Shown: positions 5,788 to 11,496 of the stretch, in pieces | Numbering within the stretch: position 1 is the first letter of the stretch | How the letters are laid out: every line of letters begins with the position of its first letter | Source: Caryophanales bacterium UBA6877 | GTDB taxonomy: Bacteria; Bacillota_I; Bacilli_A; RFN20; CAG-826 | Assembly (NCBI GenBank): GCA_002451465.1 | Contig: DKCJ01000010.1 | Span: 1 to 11,496, forward strand | Length of the DNA stretch: 11,496 bases | Direction of reading: 5' to 3' | Notes under the pieces: generated by a model | Told to the model about the DNA's origin: nothing | The model's input: only the letters and a program-made list of their open reading frames with translations | Database searches by the model: none | Translations under genes and position numbers: made by a program

Positions 5788-7091
5788 TCTTCCTCGTCAC
5801 TAGGTTTTTCAACCGTAACCCTAACTTTTTCAATAGTATTATTTTCATCAATAGCAATAACTTCAATTTTTAAATTTTTAAAATGGATAATGTCTCCAAC
5901 TTTTGCAAACCTATCATCTAAAAGTTCAATACAATATCCACCAAGAGTAACGTAATCTGTTTCAATTTCATCATCATCAATGTTAAACATTCTAAAGAAA
6001 TCAACTAAGTTCATATTCCCATCAATAATATAGGAATTCTCATTTATTTCATGGACTGGTTCATCAACATCATCTTTTTCGTCCCAGATTTCTCCAACAA
6101 TTTCTTCTAAAATGTCTTCCATAGTTAAAATACCTTCAACTCCACCATATTCATCAACAACAATTGCAAAGTGAATTTTAGTCTTTTTAAATTCTTGTAA
6201 GATATCATTAATTTCTGTTGATCTAGGAAATCTTAATGGTTTTCTTAAAATATCTTTAATTGATTTATTTTTATTATTAGATAATTTTAATTTAATTAAA
6301 TCTTTTGCCATTACAAAACCAATAATGTTATCAATTGTATCTTGATATACTGGAATTCTTGAATAAGTAAAAAGATTTTCATCTTTAAATATATCATCAA
6401 GAGAATCATCAATATCAATTGCAAATATATCAACACGAGGAGTCATAATTTCATAAGCTTCGGTTGAGGCATAGTCAATGGTTCCACGTAATATATCAGC
6501 ATTATCTTTATCAACAACACCCTCTTTTTCAATAACATCAACCATTTCTTCAAGCTCTTCATCCGTTACATCTGGTTTCTTTATCTTACTTTTATTTATT
6601 GGAAGCATAATAAGTTTACCAAAACAATTTGTTAAAAAAGAAATTGGTAAACAAATATAATAGAGGATATTAACAAGGAAAGCATATCTTAAAGCTGACT
6701 CAAAAGCATGATTTTTTGTTAATGATTTTGGTAAAATTTCCCCAAAGATAATAATAATTATAAGCATTACAAATGATCCAATAAGCGAACCAGTTGTGGC
6801 ATCATATCCTAAATCACTAAATACTTGATAACAAAGAAGAGTCGCAATAGTTTGTGCAGCAACATTAACTAAATCATTTAAGAATAAGATTGTTGAAATA
6901 GTATAATCATACTTTTCAACAAGTTTAAGAGCAATTCGAACTTTATAAGTATCTTTTTCTTTTTGAGCACTTTTTAAACGAAGTTCGCTAACTGAACCAA
7001 AGGCCATATCAGCACTACTACAAAAAGCACTTATAATTAAAAGAATTACAAGTAAAACAGAATATAAAATATTAAGGGTAGCATTATTCAT
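5784..7091 (-). CDS. CNNM/CorC-family membrane protein with CBS pair and C-terminal CorC_HlyC domain
   Basis: A 435-residue protein of the hemolysin C/CorC/MpfA group, many members of which export or control magnesium (or cobalt). Domains in order: a DUF21/CNNM membrane domain with about four hydrophobic segments (residues about 5-160, including SADMAFGS and GEILPKS), a CBS pair (about 200-325; MTPRVDIFAID, YSRIPVYQD, IIGFVMAKDL, then IHFAIVVDEYGGVEGILTMEDILEEIVGEI), and a C-terminal CorC_HlyC domain (about 345-425). The architecture is complete. The ATG at 7091 is preferred because GGAGG lies about 9 bases upstream; the in-frame GTG at 7100 falls between that site and the ATG. It overlaps the upstream paralog by 8 bases and so forms a two-gene operon with it. 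In the membrane domain the conserved Glu of the usual SxxETAxxS motif is replaced (SADMAFGS). Substrate is inferred from family, not shown. Confidence 0.92.
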   Translation of the reverse strand: MNNATLNILYSVLLVILLIISAFCSSADMAFGSVSELRLKSAQKEKDTYKVRIALKLVEKYDYTISTILFLNDLVNVAAQTIATLLCYQVFSDLGYDATTGSLIGSFVMLIIIIIFGEILPKSLTKNHAFESALRYAFLVNILYYICLPISFLTNCFGKLIMLPINKSKIKKPDVTDEELEEMVDVIEKEGVVDKDNADILRGTIDYASTEAYEIMTPRVDIFAIDIDDSLDDIFKDENLFTYSRIPVYQDTIDNIIGFVMAKDLIKLKLSNNKNKSIKDILRKPLRFPRSTEINDILQEFKKTKIHFAIVVDEYGGVEGILTMEDILEEIVGEIWDEKDDVDEPVHEINENSYIIDGNMNLVDFFRMFNIDDDEIETDYVTLGGYCIELLDDRFAKVGDIIHFKNLKIEVIAIDENNTIEKVRVTVEKPSDEED

Positions 7092-8127
7092 TCTTATCAC
7101 CCTCCATTCTATCTATTATTGCTGTTGCTTTTTCATCTATTTCACCAACTAATTCTTCTAATACATCTTGCATAGTAATCATACCTACAAGTTTATCTTT
7201 TTTATCATAAACTAACGCAATATGTGTTTTTTCATCATTAAATTTTGTAAATATATCATCTACTTTTTCGTAATCTTTAACTTTTAATGGAGCATTTAAA
7301 CAACTTCTAATATCAAGATGTTTATCATTCATATATTCTTTAAAATATGATCTAACTGTTAAAATTCCAATAATATTATCTCTAGATTTATCATAAACAG
7401 GTATTCTTGAATATTTGTTATTAACTAATATTTTATTTAATTTAGTAGCCGTTAAACCATTGATATTGATTTCAAAAATTTTATTTTTTGGGGTTAATAC
7501 TTGATTAACACTAATCTTATCAAAATAGAAAGCTTTGGATAATATTTTCTTTTCATCAGCTTCTAAAACATCATCATCAGCCTCTTTAGCTTTATCAATA
7601 AATTCTTCTTTAGTAATAGATAAGTCACTTTTATTATGAGTAATTTTTTTAATTAAAACTAAAAACATTCTCATAATAAAAATTAATGGGAAAAATATAA
7701 TATAGAAAACAAAAATTGGATATGAAATAATTTCAGCCATCTTATCTGGATAATATTTACTAATAATTTTTGGTAAATAATCACCTAATAGATATAAAAC
7801 AGTTGTAACAACAACTGTTGAAACAATTGACTCTACACCATTCCCCCATTTATAAAGGCCAGACAAATATAAAAAGAAAATTGCACTAACGTTACTTAAT
7901 ATAGCTTGTACTAAATTATTTCCAACCAAAACAGTAACTAAGGCATTATCATAATTCTTAGCCATTTTATAAACTAGTTTTGCAGTAAAATTATTATCAT
8001 CTGCTAAAACTTTATAGTGATATATGTTGCAATTAGAATAACTATTTTCAGCACAAGTAAAGATAAACGAACAAATTATGCATAATAATGCAATAATTAA
8101 CACTAAATACCACGGCATACTGTCCAT
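7084..8127 (-). CDS. CNNM-family membrane protein with CBS pair, lacking the CorC_HlyC domain
   Basis: This 347-residue paralog of the next gene has a DUF21/CNNM membrane domain (about residues 6-160) and a CBS pair (about 195-325). The CBS pair carries VLTPKNKIFEI, YSRIPVYDKS, NIIGILTVRSY and THIALVYDKKDKLVGMITMQDVLEELVGEI. It ends soon after the second CBS motif, so the C-terminal CorC_HlyC domain present in its partner is absent. The membrane domain has CAENSYSN and GDYLPKI, so it keeps the first acidic position but has Asp for Glu in the usual GExLPK. The ATG at 8127 is chosen because AGGAGGAG lies about 11 bases upstream; an in-frame TTG at 8157 precedes that ribosome site and is rejected. 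It is the first gene of a two-gene operon with a TATAAT-type -10 upstream. Tandem CNNM paralogs of this kind may form a heteromeric transporter (inference). Confidence 0.9.
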   Translation of the reverse strand: MDSMPWYLVLIIALLCIICSFIFTCAENSYSNCNIYHYKVLADDNNFTAKLVYKMAKNYDNALVTVLVGNNLVQAILSNVSAIFFLYLSGLYKWGNGVESIVSTVVVTTVLYLLGDYLPKIISKYYPDKMAEIISYPIFVFYIIFFPLIFIMRMFLVLIKKITHNKSDLSITKEEFIDKAKEADDDVLEADEKKILSKAFYFDKISVNQVLTPKNKIFEININGLTATKLNKILVNNKYSRIPVYDKSRDNIIGILTVRSYFKEYMNDKHLDIRSCLNAPLKVKDYEKVDDIFTKFNDEKTHIALVYDKKDKLVGMITMQDVLEELVGEIDEKATAIIDRMEGDKNE

Positions 8128-8162
8128 ATTCTTTCTTGCTCCTCCTAAATTTAACAAGTTAT

Positions 8163-8191
8163 ATTATATAGAAAACATAATTTTTTTCCAC
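8163..8191 (-). promoter_or_regulatory. putative promoter of the CNNM pair
   Basis: On the minus strand TATAAT (8163-8168) is preceded after 17 bases by GTGGAA (8186-8191), a poor -35. Transcription would begin near 8156, about 29 bases before the start codon. A palindrome at 8192-8207 abuts the -35, where an activator or repressor could act. Confidence 0.45.
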
Positions 8192-8207
8192 ATTTATCGT
8201 GATAAAT
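8192..8207. promoter_or_regulatory. 16-bp palindrome, possible operator
   Basis: ATTTATC and GATAAAT form a perfect 7-bp inverted repeat around a central GT, immediately next to the -35 position of the CNNM promoter. The symmetry and place are those of a dimeric regulator site. I do not match it to a named box, and the high AT content makes chance symmetry possible. Confidence 0.35.
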
Positions 8208-8274
8208 TAAGAATATAACAAAAAAATCATAAACTTAATTATAATTTTTTAGTAATTTAATATATAAAATATGT

Positions 8275-8856
8275 TTAATTGTGCTTTATAACGTGACAAT
8301 GTCTGCAACGTGGTTCATAAGACTCAGTAGCACCTACTAAGATTGTAGGATCATCTTCACTAGCAGGTTCACCATTAATTAATCTTTGAGTCATAGTGGC
8401 TTCTCTTCCACAAATTGGACATATAGCTGTTAATTTAGTAACTTGTTCAGCTTTAGAAAGCAAAGTACCCATTTGTCCAAAAGGTTGACCTCTAAAATCT
8501 TGGTCTAATCCTGCACAAATTACTCTAATTCCGCGATTTGCTAAAACATCAACTACATCAACAATACTTTCATCAAAAAATTGTGCTTCATCAACACAAA
8601 CAACATCTAAATTAGGAGTAATGTATTTTAAAATATCTGTCCCTTTAGAGACATTAATAGCTTTTTCACTATGTTTTTGGTGACTTACAACTGATGTTTC
8701 ACTATATCTATTATCAATTTTTGGTTTAAAAACAAGAAATTTCTTCTTAGCATATTTTAAACGATTAATTCTTCTTAAAAGTTCTTCACTTTTTCCAGCA
8801 AACATTGGACCAGTAATAACTTCAATCCAACCTACATCATCATGTCTCTCTTCCAT
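8275..8856 (-). CDS. tdk: thymidine kinase
   Basis: Phosphorylates thymidine to dTMP in the pyrimidine salvage pathway (cytoplasmic, type II TK, homotetrameric in relatives). The 193-residue protein is of usual length. It shows the P-loop GPMFAGKS (16-23), the Walker B segment VCVDEAQFF with catalytic Glu90, the LDQDFRGQPFG segment (117-127), and a structural zinc site from two CxxC pairs (Cys146/149 in CPIC and Cys184/187 in CRHC). The lasso-loop Tyr (SYEPRCRHC, Tyr180) is present. The start is supported by AAGGAG about 8 bases before the ATG. It appears monocistronic, with its own -10 at 8883-8888. No GC-rich terminator is evident downstream, only T-runs in an AT-rich 117-bp gap. Confidence 0.97.
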   Translation of the reverse strand: MEERHDDVGWIEVITGPMFAGKSEELLRRINRLKYAKKKFLVFKPKIDNRYSETSVVSHQKHSEKAINVSKGTDILKYITPNLDVVCVDEAQFFDESIVDVVDVLANRGIRVICAGLDQDFRGQPFGQMGTLLSKAEQVTKLTAICPICGREATMTQRLINGEPASEDDPTILVGATESYEPRCRHCHVIKHN

Positions 8857-8882
8857 AATTATTACTCCTTAAAACTTTATTT

Positions 8883-8911
8883 ATTATAAGCGTATTTTTA
8901 ATATTTTACAT
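8883..8911 (-). promoter_or_regulatory. putative promoter of tdk
   Basis: On the minus strand a perfect TATAAT (8883-8888) lies 17 bases after ATGTAA (8906-8911), a weak -35. The predicted transcript start is about 20 bases before the start codon, leaving room for the AAGGAG site. Confidence 0.45.
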
Positions 8912-8992
8912 TAGAAGAATATAACTATTTTTTCACTAGTTAATTACTATTCATTTTTAATGAAAAATAGCCTTTATTTTAAGTAATATTTA

Positions 8993-9484
8993 TTATTTTT
9001 TTAATAAATAATACGTATTTTCTTTTAGATAATCAGTGTAACCTAATTTTTTAAGAACTTCTAATGATAAAGATTCATTTTTATATACTTTAAAAATTGG
9101 TTCTATTTTATTACGGTCAATAAATATTTTAGTTAATAAATCAATCATTAATTCTTCTAATTCTTTTGAATTATATTTTTTAAGAACATGATAAATAATA
9201 TCGTATGTATTATCTCTTATATCTTTATGAAAAAAGGAAACTCTGGCTATACCTATAAAAGCATTGTTTATTGTATCAAATAAAAAATAGGTAGTTCCTG
9301 GTTCTATATTATTATTACCTTTTCTTTCTATAAATTGAAATTTTTTAAGTAAATCAGGACCAAGAATATTTTCATAAACAAGAACTTCATTAAGTTCACT
9401 ATTTACAATAAATTCATCTTTTTCTTCTAAAAATTTCTTATATAAACGAAGATTATATAAATTAAGCTTTACGAGCCTTAACAT
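8993..9484 (-). CDS. GNAT-like acetyltransferase (diverged)
   Basis: The 163-residue protein has the strand and helix order of GCN5-related N-acetyltransferases. An N-terminal helical part (residues 1-65) is followed by PGTTYFLFDTINNAFIGIARVSF (about 62-84), which matches the beta strands around the usual GxxIG segment. Next comes DIIYHVLKKYNSKELEELMIDLL, where the acetyl-CoA loop (normally R/QxxGxG/A) should lie, and a C-terminal NESLSLEVLKKLGYTDY typical of the GNAT end (asparagine, then the paired last strands). The acetyl-CoA loop lacks the usual Gly residues, so activity or cofactor use is uncertain. The start overlaps the end of the PAP2 gene by 23 bases and has only AAGGTAG as a ribosome site, suggesting coupling. 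Substrate unknown; a distant relation to the COG3981-type acetyltransferases seems likely. Confidence 0.62.
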   Translation of the reverse strand: MLRLVKLNLYNLRLYKKFLEEKDEFIVNSELNEVLVYENILGPDLLKKFQFIERKGNNNIEPGTTYFLFDTINNAFIGIARVSFFHKDIRDNTYDIIYHVLKKYNSKELEELMIDLLTKIFIDRNKIEPIFKVYKNESLSLEVLKKLGYTDYLKENTYYLLKK

Positions 9485-10400
9485 AATTTTCTACCTTAGA
9501 ATAAATAATTGGTACAATAAACGTAATAAATGTAGCAATAAGACACCCAAAAGCTACATCACTTAAATAATGTGCACCATATATAATTCTTGAAAAACCT
9601 ACCACTAAACTAAATAAAATAGCAACAACAAGCACTATATCTTTAACCATTTGATTATTCTCTAGTTTCTTATTTAATGAAGGAATATAAAAGAATAATA
9701 ATCCAACCATACTTCCATATGAATGTCCTGATGGAAATGAAGTGAATTGATCTCTTCCTCCATCCATTACTTTATCTTTTAAAGAATAAGCTAACCCTTT
9801 ACCAGGTTCATACCACTCTCTAAATAAAGTTTTAGGATAAGCAATTCCTGAATATCCATCATAAATTAATCGGTATCGAGGTCTATACCAAACTGCTTTC
9901 ATTGTTAATAATATTATTAATCCAATTACATAGCTTATAAGAATTATTAAAGCTGTTCTTATTAAAATATTTTTATCATCTATATTAATAAATTTATAAC
10001 CAAATAAAACAATTAAAGTTTCTAAAATTATTGCTATTAGAACTTTATAAGCAATATGAATACTTAATCCATTACGTTTACTACGCATTTGATTAAATAT
10101 AAAAAAGCAACTTATTAAAATTAATAAGCATGAAAAAATTATATATAAAATTTTATTACTTCTTTTTGAAGTAAGTTTTGAAGTTTTAAAAAATATAACA
10201 CCACTTAAGGAAAGTAATATCCAACTTGGCATCTCACCAAAATTAGCAAAAAACATCCCAAAAACACTATTAAAATTTGTAATTTCCATATTAATTTCTA
10301 AATCATAAAAAGATCCAATAATTAATAAAGAAATTAAAAGAACAAATAATAAAACATAAGATACATAATAAAATTTATTTCTTATTTTCATATAAAACAT
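9462..10400 (-). CDS. PAP2-family (phosphatidic acid phosphatase type 2) membrane phosphatase
   Basis: This integral membrane phosphatase of the PAP2 superfamily has substrates in relatives such as phosphatidic acid, phosphatidylglycerol phosphate or undecaprenyl pyrophosphate. About six hydrophobic segments are visible (near 11-30, 46-71, 84-103, 118-137, 146-166, 228-241/253-270 and 279-299). The three catalytic motifs are present: a first motif around Lys168 (KAVWYRPRY, with Arg-Pro), FPSGHS (222-227, His226) and SRIIYGAHYLSD (270-281, Arg271, nucleophile His277, Asp281). At 312 residues it is longer than minimal bacterial PAP2 proteins because of an extended N-terminal membrane region. 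Neither the ATG at 10400 nor the one at 10391 has a ribosome site. A TATAAT overlaps the first ATG, so the true start may be Met4. The gene leads a two-gene unit with the GNAT gene. The exact lipid substrate cannot be told from sequence. Confidence 0.88.
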   Translation of the reverse strand: MFYMKIRNKFYYVSYVLLFVLLISLLIIGSFYDLEINMEITNFNSVFGMFFANFGEMPSWILLSLSGVIFFKTSKLTSKRSNKILYIIFSCLLILISCFFIFNQMRSKRNGLSIHIAYKVLIAIILETLIVLFGYKFINIDDKNILIRTALIILISYVIGLIILLTMKAVWYRPRYRLIYDGYSGIAYPKTLFREWYEPGKGLAYSLKDKVMDGGRDQFTSFPSGHSYGSMVGLLFFYIPSLNKKLENNQMVKDIVLVVAILFSLVVGFSRIIYGAHYLSDVAFGCLIATFITFIVPIIYSKVENYVKARKA

Positions 10401-10422
10401 TATACGTGTTCTATATGAAAAT
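10384..10422. repeat. 11-bp inverted repeat spanning the PAP2 start codon region
   Basis: The arm at 10384-10394 (ATTTTCATATA) is the exact inverse of the arm at 10412-10422, with 17 bases between. The left arm contains the ATG at 10391, so in the mRNA the start codon could be sequestered in a stem. As DNA it could equally be an operator around the TATAAT at 10399-10404. Confidence 0.45.
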
Positions 10423-10466
10423 TTGTATCACTAATTAAATGGATAAAGTTTTTATGAATATTTTAT

Positions 10467-10553
10467 CTATCTACAATAATGCGAAGCTGTTAGACTGCCT
10501 CTTTCATCATAAACATAGACATAGTCCCCTCTTTGTATAGCTGTTCCAATCAA
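10467..10553 (-). pseudogene. short peptide or truncated gene with YVYVYDERG motif
   Basis: A TTG-started 28-codon frame on the minus strand begins LIGTAIQRGDYVYVYDERGS and ends at TAG. It is preceded by GGAAGGA about 7 bases upstream, a good ribosome site. The string resembles, from memory, the N-terminus of small proteins of about 60 residues built from two copies of a GxxIYVYDExG motif. Here only the first copy remains, so it is probably a truncated gene, though a genuine micro-protein is possible. A 33-codon plus-strand frame across the same bases shows no such motif and is probably a shadow. Confidence 0.35.
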
Positions 10554-10651
10554 ATTTAATTCCTTCCCTTATTTATTTTTATTCGAGTATCTATAATTAA
10601 AAAAGTAAATATATAGTAGTTAATAAATTAATTCCTACTTCCTTATTATAA

Positions 10652-10780
10652 TTAAAATATTAATTTATTTCTTTTTTTGTTGCTTAATAAACTAGTGATA
10701 TCAATATTAAGACATGGACGTACAGCATCTATTACAACACCCGCAGGAGTGTTTAAAAAATTGCCATCACAGGTAACACT
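10652..10780 (-). pseudogene. relic of the C-terminal end of a DUF6273-like protein
   Basis: Read on the minus strand, 42 codons are open from just after a TGA (10781-10783) to TAA (10652-10654). They give CDGNFLNTPAGVVIDAV followed by RPCLNIDITSLLSNKKRN. The G-V-V...VRP-L-N-I-D/L ending resembles the GVRPALxI close of DUF6273 (surface or phage-associated) proteins, as I remember them. There is no start codon or upstream coding sequence in frame, so only the tail survives. Similarity is by eye and should be treated as tentative. Confidence 0.35.
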
Positions 10781-10821
10781 TCATGCATCGGTTGTTATTA
10801 TATTGTTATATTTAGATTCTT

Positions 10822-10965
10822 ATGAACAATAAAATATTCTTCTCTACTAGAGATTGGAGAAATATTAAAACCGCCGATGAATTTATTGCCCAATTAAACA
10901 AATATCTAAAATAATTCAAAAATAAAAGAAATAAAAAAATTATTTATCTGCAAAGGATTTCATTT
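10822..10965 (+). pseudogene. relic of an IS3-family transposase C-terminus
   Basis: From the ATG at 10822 the plus strand encodes IFFSTRDWRNIKTADEFIAQ then LNKYLK and a TAA at 10912-10914. After the stop the same frame continues FKNKRNKKII. This matches, residue by residue, the end of IS3-family (IS150-like) OrfB integrases, which read about RDWxxxxxxEFIxxLxxYIxWYNEKRIKxxL. The stop sits where the conserved Trp is expected. The upstream DDE catalytic core is missing and the frame before 10822 is closed by TAG, so this is a dead fragment with no visible terminal inverted repeats. Match judged from memory of the family. Confidence 0.5.
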
Positions 10966-11020
10966 TATATTACCAGCAGATGTACTCCAAAAAAATATCC
11001 GCATCCCCAAATGGCATTTT

Positions 11021-11050
11021 TATATTGACATTATCATATGAGCCTCAAAC
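11021..11050 (-). repeat. degenerate terminal CRISPR repeat
   Basis: On the minus strand this unit starts with GTTTGAGGCTCAT, identical to the other repeats for 13 bases. It then diverges and is about 6 bases shorter, regaining only GTCAA. It marks the trailer end of the array. Confidence 0.8.
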
Positions 11051-11496
11051 ACATCGTAAAACTCTTCGTAGTCAAGGCAAATATTTGACGGACTAAAAAT
11101 TACATGAGCCTCAAACGTGGATTAGGAAGTGGCAAAACTCTTAATAGTATTTGACGGACTAAAAATTACATGAGCCTCAAACGTGCATTTTGATGCATTA
11201 CAATTTTATTACATATTTGACGGACTAAAAATTACATGAGCCTCAAACATTGCAAATGTTGATTTACCCACTCCTGGTGTATTTGACGGACTAAAAATTA
11301 CATGAGCCTCAAACTTGAACCGAAACGATAGTCATTCTTGTTTTGTATTTGACGGACTAAAAATTACATGAGCCTCAAACATAGAAGAGAGAGATAATTT
11401 CTTTATTTCTTGTATTTGACGGACTAAAAATTACATGAGCCTCAAACATAATCTATAATATTACTTAGATATTAAACGTATTTGACGGACTAAAAA
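11021..11496 (-). CRISPR. CRISPR array, type II-like repeat, continuing beyond the right edge
   Basis: Six full 36-bp repeats start at 11081, 11147, 11213, 11279, 11345 and 11412, and a seventh, cut by the window edge, starts at 11478. A degenerate repeat ends at 11050. The seven spacers are 30, 30, 30, 30, 30, 31 and 30 bp. On the minus strand each repeat begins GTTTGAGGCTCATG and ends GTCCGTCAAATAC; the final base is T rather than C in the repeats at 11081 and 11213. GTTTGAG starts, AT-rich centres and 36/30 spacing are usual for type II-A/II-C (Cas9) arrays. In that orientation the left-most repeat keeps its first 13 bases and is corrupted in its second half, as expected for the leader-distal end. 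The leader, tracrRNA and cas genes should therefore lie to the right, outside the window. No anti-repeat was found in 10400-11020. Confidence 0.95.

Larger units (their letters stand above)
10430..11020. other. gene-poor accessory stretch between PAP2 gene and CRISPR array
   Basis: Apart from the three relics described separately, I see no intact gene here. The relics are a minus-strand YVYVYDERG peptide, a minus-strand DUF6273-like tail and a plus-strand IS3 transposase end. They lie in mixed orientation, each cut or stopped. Short symmetries (for example ATCTGC at 10946-10951 with GCAGAT at 10976-10981) are too weak to call. The pattern is one of insertion and decay beside a CRISPR array. 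Confidence 0.55.

Noticed and set aside
6478..6660. 60-codon plus-strand frame rich in Ser inside the CNNM gene
   Set aside because: The Ser-rich run is the antisense of acidic codons (Glu/Asp) in the opposing CNNM protein, so it is a shadow.
8128..8157. TTG-started extension of the first CNNM protein
   Set aside because: The extension contains the AGGAGGAG ribosome site that serves the ATG at 8127, so it is untranslated leader.
8951..8974. possible terminator hairpin after the GNAT gene
   Set aside because: The pairing of CTATT and CATT arms needs a 3-base bulge, is all A/T, and has no T-tract following it on the minus strand.
10441..10542. 33-codon plus-strand frame starting ATG GAT AAA
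   Set aside because: It is antisense to the YVYVYDERG frame, shows no ribosome site and no recognisable motif.
10401..11020. tracrRNA or anti-repeat next to the array
   Set aside because: I scanned both strands for a partial complement of GTTTGAGGCTCATG and found none outside the array itself.

Overview
The window is AT-rich, tightly packed bacterial DNA from a low-GC Bacillota relative, perhaps an RF39-like or other Mollicutes-adjacent Bacilli lineage. TGA is used as a stop at 4059-4061 and 1252-1254, while Trp is encoded by TGG, so this is the standard bacterial code and not the Mycoplasma/Spiroplasma code. Shine-Dalgarno sites of the AGGAG type and A/T-rich sigma-A-like promoters are common. 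The lineage call is an inference from composition and gene content only.

Layout, left to right. 1-270 (minus) carries tRNA-Asn and tRNA-Glu, followed by a structured stretch cut by the left edge that may be part of another RNA gene. 334-564 (minus) is an acyl carrier protein with its own promoter. 602-5165 (minus) is one compact seven-gene operon ending in a clear intrinsic terminator. It encodes a secreted protein, a small membrane-anchored protein, a CpaF/TadA-type secretion ATPase, two TadB/TadC-like membrane platform proteins and two tiny pilin-like proteins. This is a minimal Tad-like (type IVc) pilus or pseudopilus machine. No prepilin peptidase, CpaE or secretin is present in the window, and a secretin would not be needed without an outer membrane.

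5251-5787 (plus) is a guanylate-kinase-family protein divergent from the pilus operon. It runs tail-to-tail, with a 4-base overlap, into a pair of CNNM/CorC-type membrane proteins (5784-8127, minus). Next come thymidine kinase (8275-8856, minus) and a GNAT-acetyltransferase/PAP2-phosphatase pair (8993-10400, minus).

The right end is accessory. 10430-11020 has no intact ordinary gene but holds three short relics: a small YVYVYDERG-type peptide, the tail of a DUF6273-like protein and the end of an IS3-family transposase. From 11021 to the right edge is a CRISPR array with 36-bp repeats and about 30-bp spacers. Its repeat sequence looks type II (Cas9) when read on the minus strand. The left-most repeat is degenerate, so the leader and probably the cas genes lie beyond the right edge. 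Two of the seven spacers translate into P-loop (Walker A) motifs, which suggests that ATPase genes of mobile elements were sampled.

The most distinctive content is the stripped-down Tad-like pilus operon with its twin non-canonical pilins, and the CRISPR array whose spacers hit P-loop ATPases.
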